Assembly: GCF_000708285.2 (NCBI RefSeq)
Contig: NZ_JAUG01000040.1
Location: 1-64,000, forward strand
From: Pedobacter borealis DSM 19626
GTDB taxonomy: Bacteria > Bacteroidota > Bacteroidia > Sphingobacteriales > Sphingobacteriaceae
DNA length: 64,000 bases
Direction of reading: 5' to 3'
The notes beneath the pieces were generated by a model that saw only the letters and a program-made list of their open reading frames with translations, was not told where the DNA came from and ran no database searches. The translations under genes were made by a program, and so were the position numbers. Positions 1-8,245 of this stretch are shown in pieces (position 1 is the first letter of the stretch; each line of letters opens with the position of its first letter).

Positions 1-631
1 ACTAAGGGAAAAAACGGTAGCGGATTGCATCATCTCATAGGCATAAAAACCTTGACGAACTTTTAATGTGCCGCTACCGCTTTAGGTAATCTGATTTATA
101 ATTTAAGCAAAGTAAATACTTGTGATCCTTAAATAAAATATCAAAACAAATCTAAAGGACGATCTTTCTACTGGATTTTGTCATTGATAGCATAACCAAG
201 GACATCTATTGACCATTTATCAATCTCAAGAGGTCTTCGAGTATGCTCAGTTTAACAACCGCAGGTGTAGTGTTTAACTTATAAATCGTCCCTTCGGGAC
301 GCTTGCCGGGTAGCCAATTGTATAATTGGCGTTTTCGTTCCGTAGGAACGTTTGGTGATCATCCATTAATATTTTACACCTGCCTGGCCATTTAAACCCG
401 ATCAAAGCGGGATGCTGCCGATTTAAGCACTATTTTTTTGCTTTTTATGGTGTGCTTGCTTGTTTCACAGGTTTCATCTGCAGCAGAAGCGGGAGCGGGA
501 CTGAAGATGCCAAGCACACAGAGCCTTTCATTTTCTAAACCTAAAAAGCTCAAAATTTCCCATTAAGCTGTCAATTTTTAAGTAATTAACCCACAATACA
601 TCAAAAAACACGCTTATTGTTAAATATTTTC
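1..631. other. Gene-free region with hairpin repeats
   Basis: No open frame with coding character is visible on either strand. The left end has a 9-bp inverted repeat (15-23 and 71-79, CGGTAGCGG/CCGCTACCG) separated by 47 bases, which could be the base of a structured RNA or of a repeat cut by the window edge. A cluster of three compact hairpins lies at 287-350. A stretch around 465-545 (GC-rich, with GCGGGACTGAA and CTTTCATTTTC) resembles parts of the element at 24167-24434. Nothing here matches an RNA family that I recognise. Confidence 0.5.
287..350. repeat. Array of three adjacent perfect hairpins
   Basis: Three short palindromes follow one another: 287-301 (CGTCCC-TTC-GGGACG), 313-330 (GCCAATT-GTAT-AATTGGC) and 336-350 (CGTTCC-GTA-GGAACG). 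The first and third share the same geometry, a 6-bp stem with a 3-base loop. The arrangement resembles the REP/BIME-like intergenic repeats of Bacteroidota. I see no nearby transposase. Confidence 0.6.
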
Positions 632-639
632 TACATTTG
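632..639 (+). promoter_or_regulatory. Promoter -7 element for the riboswitch transcript
   Basis: TACATTTG matches the Bacteroidota -7 consensus TAnnTTTG. It lies about 9-12 bases upstream of the first conserved riboswitch bases, so a transcript would begin right at the aptamer. I could not find a convincing -33 TTTG at the usual distance, so only the -7 box is claimed. Confidence 0.5.
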
Positions 640-647
640 CACCATCA

Positions 648-812
648 TTAGGGGTGCCTTGTTTAAATAAACACAAAAACAGGCTGAGATCATACCCATT
701 TTATAGGCGAAAGGTAGCGCGTAAAAGGTGAAGGGTAAAACCCTAGCTATAAACCTCAAAACCCTAAACCTTATAAATGCACCTGATCCGGGTAATGCCG
801 GCGTAGGGATTG
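648..812 (+). ncRNA. TPP riboswitch (THI element)
   Basis: The conserved blocks of the thiamine pyrophosphate aptamer are present in order: GGGGTGCC (651-658), GGCTGAGAT (682-690) and CACCTGATCCGGGTAATGCC (780-799), closing with GCGTAGGGA. About 90 bases separate the CTGAGA and ACCTGAT blocks, so the optional P3/P3a arm is long here. The aptamer ends some 70 bases before the TTG start of the TonB receptor, leaving room for an expression platform. By family knowledge, TPP binding lowers expression of the downstream gene. This is the strongest non-coding call in the window. Confidence 0.95.
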
Positions 813-881
813 GAGTTATGGAAGTTTAACTGAAAATCGGCAATGCCCCTTTTCCGATGGGTTTAACTAAAAACAATAAAA

Positions 882-3326
882 TTGAAAAATTTACTTTTTG
901 CAGCACTTGTTGCAATGTTGCCTTTCTTTGTATCGGCACAGATTACTGTTACCGGTAAAGTAACAGATCAAAACCAGCAGCCACTTCCCGGCGCTACGGT
1001 TAAATTAAGAAATCAAAAAACCGCAGTTGTAAGTGATGCCTCCGGAAATTACAGCATCACTAACCTGGTTAACAGAAAATACACTATTGTGGTAAGTTAT
1101 GTAGGTTATAAAACAATCGAAAAAGCTGTAGAACTTAAACAGCATACCACGCTGGATTTTAGCCTCTCGCCTCAAAATTTCTTAGCTGATGAGGTAATTG
1201 TTCGTGCAACACGGGCAACAGAAAAATCAGCAACTACGTATAAGAATATTAGCAAGGAAGAAATCCAACAGAATAACTTCGGACAGGATCTGCCTTTCAT
1301 CCTTCAGAACACACCAGGAGTTGTGGTTAATTCTGATGCTGGTGCCGGCGTAGGCTATACAGGTATCCGTATCCGCGGGAGCGACAATAGTAGGATCAAC
1401 GTAACGGTTAACGGTATTCCGATCAACGATAGCGAAAGCCAAGGTACGTTTTATGTAAACATGCCCGATTTTGCTTCATCAGTAGATAACATTCAGATTC
1501 AGCGCGGTGTAGGCACTTCAACCAATGGGGCAGGTGCATTCGGTGCGAGTTTAAATATCCAGACAACTACCAGCGAAATGGAGCCTTATGCCGAAGTAAA
1601 CAGCACTTACGGCAGTTTCAATACCTGGAAAAACACCGTTAAGGTTGGAACTGGTTTGATTAACAACCGCTTTAGCTTTGATGGCCGTTTATCAAGAATC
1701 AGTTCTGACGGTTATGTAGACCGTGGTTCATCACTGCTTAAATCATATTTTCTCTCTGGTGCCTACCATGGCAATAAAGACCTGCTGCGCGTAAATGTCT
1801 TTTCAGGAAATGAGAAAACCTATCAATCGTGGAACGGTATTCCGCAATCACGCTTAGAAAATGATGTGGTTGGAATGAATGCCTATATTGACAGAAACGG
1901 ATTGGGTGCGGAAGATGCGGCAAACCTTCTAAATTCGGGAAGAACTTATAACAGTTTCTTGTACAATAACCAAACGGATAACTATACACAAAACCATTAC
2001 CAGTTAATTTATGCCAGACAGTTTTCTGATCAGTTTTCTTTTAACGGCGCTTTACATTATACTAAAGGCGAAGGTTATTATGAAGAATACAGGGCACAGG
2101 ATGAACTGAAAAATTATGGCTTAAATCCGGTTGTTATTCCAGGGGGAACACCGGTTACAAGCACAGACTTGATTCGTCGCCGCTGGTTGGATAACGATTT
2201 TTATGGTGTTACCTATGCTTTTAACTACGTGCCTCAAAAGAATTTAAACTTTACTTTGGGCGGTGCGTATAACGAATATAAAGGTGCCCATTTCGGGCAG
2301 GTGATCTGGGCCCAATATGCCTCAAATGGAAATATAGACAGGCATTATTATGATAACGATGGTTTTAAAACCGATTTTAACGTTTATGGTAAAGTAAATT
2401 ATAGCCCGGTAGAATCGTTAAGCTTATTTGCCGACCTACAGTACCGTCGGGTATATTTCGATGTTGCCGGAACGGAAAACAAACTGAACACTTTGGCTGT
2501 TAACGAAACCTTGAATTTCTTTAACCCGAAATTTGGTGCAACCTATTTTATCAATCCACAGAGCAATGTATATGCCTCATTTAGTGTGGCCAACAAAGAG
2601 CCTAACCGCGATGACTATACAGATGCTGCTGAAGGTATTTCTCCAAAACCTGAGCGTTTGAATGATGTAGAGTTAGGTTACCGTTTTAAAAACGATAAAT
2701 TTAATGTAGGTGCAAATGCCTATGGTATGTTTTATAAAAACCAATTGGTCGTTACAGGGAAAATAAATGATGTGGGCGGAAATTTCCGCCAGAACGTAGA
2801 CAGAAGCTACCGTTTAGGGATTGAGGCAGACGGTTCATACACCATCTCTTCTCAATTTGTATTAAACGTCAATGCAGCATTGAGTAGAAACAAAATCAAG
2901 AACTTTACCGAATATTATGATGACTATGATAACGGTGGACAGGTGGTAAACAACTATAAATTAACCGACATCTCCTATTCTCCAAGTGCTGTTCTTTTTG
3001 GGGAGCTGGTTTACAAACCTGTTAGTGGTTTTGCTGTAGCCTTACAGAGCAAATATGTAAGCAAACAATACCTGGATAATACGCAGAACAACGATAGGAC
3101 CATTAACGGCTACTGGGTAAGCAATGCACGTTTGGGTTACGACTTTAAATTTGCAGGTGTTAAAAACGTAAACCTTGGTTTATTGGTAAACAATATTTTC
3201 GATAAGAAATACGAAAGCAATGGTTATACCTATGGCTACCAGGCAGGTGGAAGCAGGGTAACCGAAAACTTCTTTTATCCACAAGCAGGAACTAACTTTT
3301 TGTTAAGTTTGAATGTGAAATTTTAA
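882..3326 (+). CDS. TonB-dependent receptor, thiamine-regulated
   Basis: Outer-membrane receptor of 814 residues that should import a ligand with TonB energy. Order: signal peptide (1-20, ending VSAQ), a carboxypeptidase-regulatory-like beta-sandwich (about 22-90), a plug (about 115-230, with GIRIRGSD), then a beta-barrel ending in the phenylalanine typical of BAM substrates. The start is TTG: an in-frame stop at 864-866 and the absence of ATG or GTG between leave no other start that keeps the signal peptide. The TPP riboswitch just upstream marks it as a thiamine or thiamine-precursor receptor, as described for riboswitch-controlled outer-membrane receptors in Bacteroidota. The substrate is inferred from regulation, not from the protein sequence. 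Confidence 0.88.
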   Translation: MKNLLFAALVAMLPFFVSAQITVTGKVTDQNQQPLPGATVKLRNQKTAVVSDASGNYSITNLVNRKYTIVVSYVGYKTIEKAVELKQHTTLDFSLSPQNFLADEVIVRATRATEKSATTYKNISKEEIQQNNFGQDLPFILQNTPGVVVNSDAGAGVGYTGIRIRGSDNSRINVTVNGIPINDSESQGTFYVNMPDFASSVDNIQIQRGVGTSTNGAGAFGASLNIQTTTSEMEPYAEVNSTYGSFNTWKNTVKVGTGLINNRFSFDGRLSRISSDGYVDRGSSLLKSYFLSGAYHGNKDLLRVNVFSGNEKTYQSWNGIPQSRLENDVVGMNAYIDRNGLGAEDAANLLNSGRTYNSFLYNNQTDNYTQNHYQLIYARQFSDQFSFNGALHYTKGEGYYEEYRAQDELKNYGLNPVVIPGGTPVTSTDLIRRRWLDNDFYGVTYAFNYVPQKNLNFTLGGAYNEYKGAHFGQVIWAQYASNGNIDRHYYDNDGFKTDFNVYGKVNYSPVESLSLFADLQYRRVYFDVAGTENKLNTLAVNETLNFFNPKFGATYFINPQSNVYASFSVANKEPNRDDYTDAAEGISPKPERLNDVELGYRFKNDKFNVGANAYGMFYKNQLVVTGKINDVGGNFRQNVDRSYRLGIEADGSYTISSQFVLNVNAALSRNKIKNFTEYYDDYDNGGQVVNNYKLTDISYSPSAVLFGELVYKPVSGFAVALQSKYVSKQYLDNTQNNDRTINGYWVSNARLGYDFKFAGVKNVNLGLLVNNIFDKKYESNGYTYGYQAGGSRVTENFFYPQAGTNFLLSLNVKF

Positions 3327-3337
3327 TCTGTTATTCA

Positions 3338-3383
3338 GAGTTGACAACTTTCCAGGCAAATCGCCTATTAAAGTTGTCAACTC
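3338..3383 (+). terminator. 14-bp perfect stem after the TonB receptor
   Basis: GAGTTGACAACTTT (3338-3351) pairs perfectly with AAAGTTGTCAACTC (3370-3383) across an 18-base loop. It starts 12 bases after the receptor stop codon. No T-run follows, so it may be a stabilising 3' hairpin or a protein-binding palindrome rather than an intrinsic terminator. It lies between the receptor and the ThiE-like gene and could uncouple them. Confidence 0.5.
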
Positions 3384-3556
3384 GAACCATTAATTGTTGG
3401 TTCACTAAACAAGATCCTATTCAGATGGTCTGTGCGCCATATAGTATGAAACTGAAAAAAGGTTAAAGCTAAAACAGGATCGTCCTCGCGAAATATACTT
3501 GCAATGGCGATTTTGTTTATATTGCCCTCCTGATCTTAAAATCCTGTTCACCCAGT

Positions 3557-4195
3557 ATGAAATATATAGAGAGGCTTCATTACATTACGCACGATATCCC
3601 CCATTTAAGCCATATCGAACAGGCACAACAGGCCTGCGAGGCTGGCGCAAAGTGGATCCAATACCGTTGCCTAAGCAAAAGTGATGAAGAACTCTTACAG
3701 GATATTAATGCGATAGCCGAAATCTGTGATGATTGGGGTACCACCTTAATCGTTACCGATCATGTTCATTTAAATGGAAAGGCCGATATACAGGGTTTTC
3801 ATATAGAAAATATGGATGCCGATTTTATTGTCCTGCGCAAATTGGTTGGCAATGATATTACCCTTGGAGGATCGGCAAATACAATAGAAAATTTAATCAG
3901 ACTTGCCCACGAAGGAGCCGATTATGCTGGTTATGGTCCATTTGCAGAAACCGAAACCAAACCCAATAATTATACGCTTCTAGGTATCGAGGGCTATCAA
4001 CAGGTAATAAAAGAATTGAAGGCTATGTCCATCAATATTCCGGTGTTGGCGGTGGGCGGGATAAAAACCTACGATGTAGAAGCTTTAATGCAAACCGGTA
4101 TTTATGGTATAGCCGTCTCCGGAGCTATTAATTTTGCAGATGATTTTATTGAAACCTATCAAGATTTTTACACATTGGTTAAAGAAAGCGCCTAG
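3557..4195 (+). CDS. ThiE-like thiamine phosphate synthase with altered active site
   Basis: A 212-residue TIM-barrel protein of the ThiE/TenI family. The family pattern is clear: GAKWIQYR in the first third, IVTDHV, GADYAGYGPFAETETKP (matching the family's GADYVGxGPxxPTxTK) and VLAVGGI near the end. ThiE joins HMP pyrophosphate to thiazole phosphate. Two canonical spots differ: the R-x-K pyrophosphate site reads RCL, and the GxHxGQxD segment reads GFHIENMD. It may therefore be a divergent ThiE, a TenI-like relative, or a protein with another role. It follows the riboswitch-controlled receptor and precedes a TPK-like protein, so a thiamine link is plausible. No consensus promoter is seen in front. 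Confidence 0.7.
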   Translation: MKYIERLHYITHDIPHLSHIEQAQQACEAGAKWIQYRCLSKSDEELLQDINAIAEICDDWGTTLIVTDHVHLNGKADIQGFHIENMDADFIVLRKLVGNDITLGGSANTIENLIRLAHEGADYAGYGPFAETETKPNNYTLLGIEGYQQVIKELKAMSINIPVLAVGGIKTYDVEALMQTGIYGIAVSGAINFADDFIETYQDFYTLVKESA

Positions 4196-4270
4196 TATAT
4201 CGTTAATCATTTTTACCCCTAACTGATTCTTCCTATACCGTACTTAAAGCGAAATTTCTATATTCGCAGT

Positions 4271-4831
4271 ATGTCTTCACACCATATTGTAAAAGAAAAA
4301 CAAGAGCCGGCTTTATACATCGATGAACTTGGGAATTTTAACGAAGAGCTTTTGGGCCAACTGCTCGAATGGAGCCCTACGCTTTTGGTTAACGGAGAAA
4401 ATTACGATAAGATTTTTTCTTTAGGCTTAAAGGTAGATGTGCTGGTAAACGGGAACGGACAGGAAACGCAAGAGGATACAAAAGTTATTCAAGGCCCTGT
4501 TGATGCTTTAATGGTGGCGGTAAATTATCTGTACGAAGAGAAATATCCTGCGGTAAATGTAATTGCGAAGAAATTTGATCTGGAGAAGTTTGCAGGATTT
4601 GAAGACAAAATTAATCTGGTGGTGTTTACTGAAAGATCGAAGCACTATCCCATAAAACCGGGATTCTCCGTTTGGAAACCTGCAGGAAGTGAGTTCCTGA
4701 TCCATGGCAACCGATATATCGAAGTAACTAACCTGGTGCAGAATGAAGAAGAAATTTTTACTGTAGTTAAAGATGGCTTTGTAGAATTTACCTTTTCAGG
4801 ACAACCAATTTTTATTAGCGAACCAATATGA
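4271..4831 (+). CDS. Degenerate thiamine pyrophosphokinase-like protein
   Basis: A 186-residue soluble protein whose layout resembles thiamine pyrophosphokinase: an N-terminal alpha/beta part (LLVNGENYDKIFSLGLKVDV aligns with the family's ADGG...LGIxPDxxxGDFDS) and a C-terminal beta part (GFSVWKPAGSEFLI). The acidic residues that bind Mg-ATP in true kinases are missing: the DGG and GDxDS positions read NGE and NGNGQ. I infer a catalytically altered or inactive homologue. Its stop overlaps the next start by four bases (ATGA), so the GNAT gene is translationally coupled. The family assignment rests on weak similarity and position beside the ThiE-like gene. Confidence 0.5.
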   Translation: MSSHHIVKEKQEPALYIDELGNFNEELLGQLLEWSPTLLVNGENYDKIFSLGLKVDVLVNGNGQETQEDTKVIQGPVDALMVAVNYLYEEKYPAVNVIAKKFDLEKFAGFEDKINLVVFTERSKHYPIKPGFSVWKPAGSEFLIHGNRYIEVTNLVQNEEEIFTVVKDGFVEFTFSGQPIFISEPI

Positions 4832-5322
4832 TTACCCTCAGAAAAGCAAAAGAAGAAGATATAGAAATCATCAGGGCTATTGCTGCGGCAACCTGGCCAT
4901 CAACCTACCTCGATATTATCGGGCAGGAACAGATTGATTACATGTTGGATAAAATGTACAACAAAGGAGAACTCCTAAAGCAATTTATGGAAGGGCATAT
5001 TTTCCTGATTGCAGAGGAAGGCGAAAATCAGTTCGGTTTTGCAGGATATTCTATTGTTGGACACGAAGAGCGTATTTACAAACTGCATAAGCTTTATGTG
5101 CTGCCATCTGCACATGGCAAAGGTGTTGGGAAAATTTTAATTAATGAGGTTTTTAACCAGGTAAAAGATGCCGGGGGAAGTGCTTTACAATTGAATGTGA
5201 ACAAACATAATAAAGCCAAAGATTTTTACCTAAAAGGAGGTTTTACCATTAAAGAGTCGGTAAAACTGGATATAGGTGAAGGTTACTTTATGGACGATTA
5301 TGTAATGGAATACAAGTTTTAA
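4828..5322 (+). CDS. GNAT family N-acetyltransferase
   Basis: 164 residues with the GNAT fold: N-terminal ITLRKAKEEDIEIIRAI, the core strand YKLHKLYVLPSAHGKGVGKIL containing the acetyl-CoA loop (Q/RxxGxG/A form, here HGKGVG), and the C-terminal LNVNKHNKAKDFYLKGGF motif. It transfers an acetyl group from acetyl-CoA to an unknown amine. It overlaps the preceding TPK-like gene by four bases and is probably the last gene of that transcript. Nothing indicates the acceptor. Confidence 0.85.
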   Translation: MITLRKAKEEDIEIIRAIAAATWPSTYLDIIGQEQIDYMLDKMYNKGELLKQFMEGHIFLIAEEGENQFGFAGYSIVGHEERIYKLHKLYVLPSAHGKGVGKILINEVFNQVKDAGGSALQLNVNKHNKAKDFYLKGGFTIKESVKLDIGEGYFMDDYVMEYKF

Positions 5323-5337
5323 TTTTTGTAATGATTT

Positions 5338-5357
5338 GGTCTGTGGGGACACAGATC
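5338..5357. repeat. GGTCTGTG palindrome, copy 1
   Basis: GGTCTGTGGGGACACAGATC: an imperfect palindrome with an 8-base arm and 4-base loop. It belongs to a family also found at 35633, 40208, 40258, 40374, 40424 and 52829. Confidence 0.65.
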
Positions 5358-5376
5358 AAGGGCGAGGTATAGTTGG

Positions 5377-5470
5377 ATCGTCATTTCGACTGAAGCGCAG
5401 TCCCGAAGCTTCGGGAGAGAAATCTTTTAACATAGTCCAAAGATTTCTCCACTACGGTCGAAATGACGAT
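5377..5470. repeat. GTCAT-type intergenic inverted repeat
   Basis: Outer arms ATCGTCATTTCGAC and GTCGAAATGACGAT are perfect complements over 14 bases. Inner arms AGAAATCTTT and AAAGATTTCT and the hairpin CCCGAAGCTTCGGG are nested inside. It lies between convergent genes and reaches close to the stop of the barrel protein, so it may also act as a bidirectional terminator. Confidence 0.65.
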
Positions 5471-5480
5471 AAAATCACCC

Positions 5481-7922
5481 CTAATTTTTCATACGGCCTT
5501 GTTCCGCTTCGGTTCCCGTTGCACGGCGGCGGGCAGGTTTAATTTCATTTTTACCAAAACGATAGGTAAAACTGATTCTACCAATTTGAGTTTCATTTTT
5601 TTGATGTACCGAGTAAGTTAAACCCGGATAGGCACTTGATAAATTGTTTTCAGACATATTAAATACATCTGATAAGGCCAATTTCAAACTTGCCTTTTTG
5701 TTAAACAGCGATTTACTCAAACCCGCATCCACATAATAACGGGCTTTTAAACTTAGCGTTCCATAATCAAGCGGAGATTCGTAACTGCCATTAATTTCTG
5801 CCGTAAAACCATCCATAATGGTAAAGGTTTGTTGCGATTTAAATTGGAAAGAGGTTTTTCCGGTTTTTAAAGCGCTCCCGGCCAAATCCGGCGATTTGAA
5901 ACTGAGGTAAAAAACATTTAAGTTATTGTTGGTCTGCCACCATTTCGTAATCTGAACTGGTACGTTTAAATTGGCATTGTAGCTAATGTTGGTGGCAATA
6001 TTTGCATTCGTTTGATATAACGATTGATTTGCTGCATCAGGTAAAATTACCTGTGCAATTACATCGTTAACCCTGCTATAGCCAATTGAGAGCATATATT
6101 TTTGCAATAGTGTATAACTAAGCTCAAAATTGTGTGTATACTGTGGATTTAAAAAGGGATTTCCTTTGCTATAGGTAAATTCGTCTAAGTAATAAATAAA
6201 GGGATTTAAAGCATCATAACTTGGTCGGTCTATCCTTCTGCTATAAGAAAAACCCAACTGATTGTTTTTTGAAAGCGTTTGCTGAACAAACAACGTTGGA
6301 AAGAAATCCCAGTAATTTCGTTCTACAACAGTATTTTTGGTAATCAGATTTCCTTTCGAATTGGTTTGCTCAACCCTTAAGCCAATCTGTACGCTGGTAT
6401 TTTTAAACTGCTTGTTTATATTGGTATAAGCCGCATTTACATTTTCATCGTACACAAACTGGTTGCTTCGTTTTACATCGTTCTGCCAGGCATTGTTTGC
6501 CAACATTTCCGCCTGCAGGTCATTGTCGGTTTTAACCCAGCTGCTTTTAACCCCGGCTTCGAGTTTAACCGTTTTGTTAAGTGATACATTATAGTCGACT
6601 TTAAATGCTTTGATATCAATAATAGATGGGGTGTTGTTGCGGGTATACCTGATCGGGCGGATTCTGTCTCCATTTTGAAACCGGTAATCGTTTTCATAAT
6701 TAGAACCATCGTTCCCTTTGTATTTGGAATAATCTACATCTGCAGAGATTTCTGAACCCGCGGTATCCAGAACAGATTTATAATTTAAGTTATAAGAAAC
6801 ATTATTGTATTTGTTTGCCTGCAATGAGTTGGTTATCAGACTGGAATCTACCTGGTTAAAAGATGGGCCAATTAAAGTATTGTTTACCGTAGTTTCATTT
6901 CCATGGTTAAAGTAGCCGTTTACCAATACACCAATGGTATTCTTTTTATCAATAAAGTAATCTATACCTGCTTTAAAGTTATTGTTCTGTTGCTTTCTAT
7001 GACTGGTGCCCACCTGCATAAAATAAGTATCTGGTGTTCCGTTCGAAATCCGGTCGATAGCGATCAGGTTATCACGCTCAAACTTACCATAGTTGTAATT
7101 ACCAAAAAGATTAAGTTTCTGTGTGCGGTGGTTCAGGTTTAAACCCGCATTTGCCCTTAGGTTTTTACCATATCCTAAAGATCCGTTTATACTGCCGTTT
7201 GTTCCACCGTTTTTACTTTTTTTGGTTTTGATGTTGATAATGCCCGAGTTGCCAGAAGCATCGTATTTTGAAGACGGATTGGTAATCAGTTCAATGCTCT
7301 CAATCTCCGAGCTCTGCATGTTACGCAGTAGATTCGCCACATCGGCACTGCTCATGTAGGTCTGTTTTCCATCCAGTTGAATTAGCACGCCTTGTTTTCC
7401 CATCATCGAGATCTTATCATTCTGATCTACCGTTACGCCTGGTGCTTTTTGCAAAACTTCCAGCGCAGTAGAACCTGTCATAATCGAACTATTGGAAACG
7501 TTCATCACGATCTTATCCATTTTTCTCTCGATTAATGGTTTAGTTACAGCTACATTCACTTCTTTTAAATTTTGAGTGCTTGCGGTGAGCTGAGCCGTTC
7601 CGAAATCTACCTTTTGATTATCTTCTGTTAAAACGATGGTTTTACTTTTAAGCGTTTTGTAACCCATGTTACTGGCTTTATAAAAATAACTCCCCTTACC
7701 CGAAACATTAAAATTAAATGTTCCGTTTGGATCGGTGAATGCCGTTTTAACCACGCTCGAATCGGATGCTTTAAAGAGCACAACGGTAACGTAATCTGCA
7801 GGTTTTTTGGTTTCATCTAAAATTACCCCACTGATGTTCGGTTTTGGATTTGTTTGCGCAAAAGCAACTGTAATGGTAAAAAGGAAAGTAACGACAAGTG
7901 ATATTCTGTATAGTGTTTTCAT
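5481..7922 (-). CDS. Outer-membrane beta-barrel protein, TonB receptor-like
   Basis: 813 residues from the ATG at 7920-7922, which directly precedes a signal peptide (KTLYRISLVVTFLFTITVAF, cleavage after FAQ). An upstream in-frame ATG at 7955 would add 11 charged residues and is less likely. After the signal come a carboxypeptidase-regulatory-like domain (ISGVILDETKKPADYVTVVL), a plug-like part (VLQKAPGVTVDQN...MMGKQGVLIQLDGKQTY) and a barrel of the OMP_b-brl_3 type. Such proteins are usually called TonB-dependent receptors, but the ligand is unknown. The C-terminus carries a basic tail (KPARRRATG) beyond the usual final aromatic residue. A 14-base palindrome lies upstream. Confidence 0.82.
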   Translation of the reverse strand: MKTLYRISLVVTFLFTITVAFAQTNPKPNISGVILDETKKPADYVTVVLFKASDSSVVKTAFTDPNGTFNFNVSGKGSYFYKASNMGYKTLKSKTIVLTEDNQKVDFGTAQLTASTQNLKEVNVAVTKPLIERKMDKIVMNVSNSSIMTGSTALEVLQKAPGVTVDQNDKISMMGKQGVLIQLDGKQTYMSSADVANLLRNMQSSEIESIELITNPSSKYDASGNSGIINIKTKKSKNGGTNGSINGSLGYGKNLRANAGLNLNHRTQKLNLFGNYNYGKFERDNLIAIDRISNGTPDTYFMQVGTSHRKQQNNNFKAGIDYFIDKKNTIGVLVNGYFNHGNETTVNNTLIGPSFNQVDSSLITNSLQANKYNNVSYNLNYKSVLDTAGSEISADVDYSKYKGNDGSNYENDYRFQNGDRIRPIRYTRNNTPSIIDIKAFKVDYNVSLNKTVKLEAGVKSSWVKTDNDLQAEMLANNAWQNDVKRSNQFVYDENVNAAYTNINKQFKNTSVQIGLRVEQTNSKGNLITKNTVVERNYWDFFPTLFVQQTLSKNNQLGFSYSRRIDRPSYDALNPFIYYLDEFTYSKGNPFLNPQYTHNFELSYTLLQKYMLSIGYSRVNDVIAQVILPDAANQSLYQTNANIATNISYNANLNVPVQITKWWQTNNNLNVFYLSFKSPDLAGSALKTGKTSFQFKSQQTFTIMDGFTAEINGSYESPLDYGTLSLKARYYVDAGLSKSLFNKKASLKLALSDVFNMSENNLSSAYPGLTYSVHQKNETQIGRISFTYRFGKNEIKPARRRATGTEAEQGRMKN

Positions 7923-7969
7923 TTTTAGGTGTTTATTCTTAAAAAAAATAGGCAAAAAGATTTCTATAC

Positions 7970-7983
7970 CGCATGTACATGCG
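7970..7983. promoter_or_regulatory. 14-bp perfect palindrome upstream of barrel gene
   Basis: CGCATGTACATGCG is a perfect palindrome 47 bases upstream of the chosen start of the minus-strand barrel gene. Its length and symmetry fit a dimeric regulator site, but no matching second copy was noticed in the window. Confidence 0.3.
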
Positions 7984-8245
7984 CTTTCAATTTAATTGCT
8001 CGCTTATTTTAAAGTTTAGCCCGGAAACGAAAGGTTTCCGCTTGTTTAGTTATAAGTAAGACGACCGTTTTTTGAAAAGGTTACAGGGAAAGTGAAAAAG
8101 TCCCGAGTCGGCTTATTCTTCACTGTGAACATTCAAATACTGCGAAAAACAATACCTCTACTATTTCAAACACCACCTTTCCTGTTTTATGGTTTTAGTT
8201 TTGCTATTATTGCTACAAGTTTGATGAAAATTAAAACTTAACATT

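Noticed and set aside
3499..3684. A 61-codon open frame overlapping the start of the ThiE-like gene
   Set aside because: Arginine- and proline-rich composition without domain character, and it runs in a different frame of the clear ThiE-like coding region.
4271..4831. A functional thiamine pyrophosphokinase
   Set aside because: The acidic catalytic motifs are not visible; the call was lowered to a degenerate homologue.
8022..8040. Hairpin CGGAAAC-GAAAG-GTTTCCG as a terminator
   Set aside because: It lies in a divergent spacer between two gene starts, where a terminator is not expected, and has no T-run.
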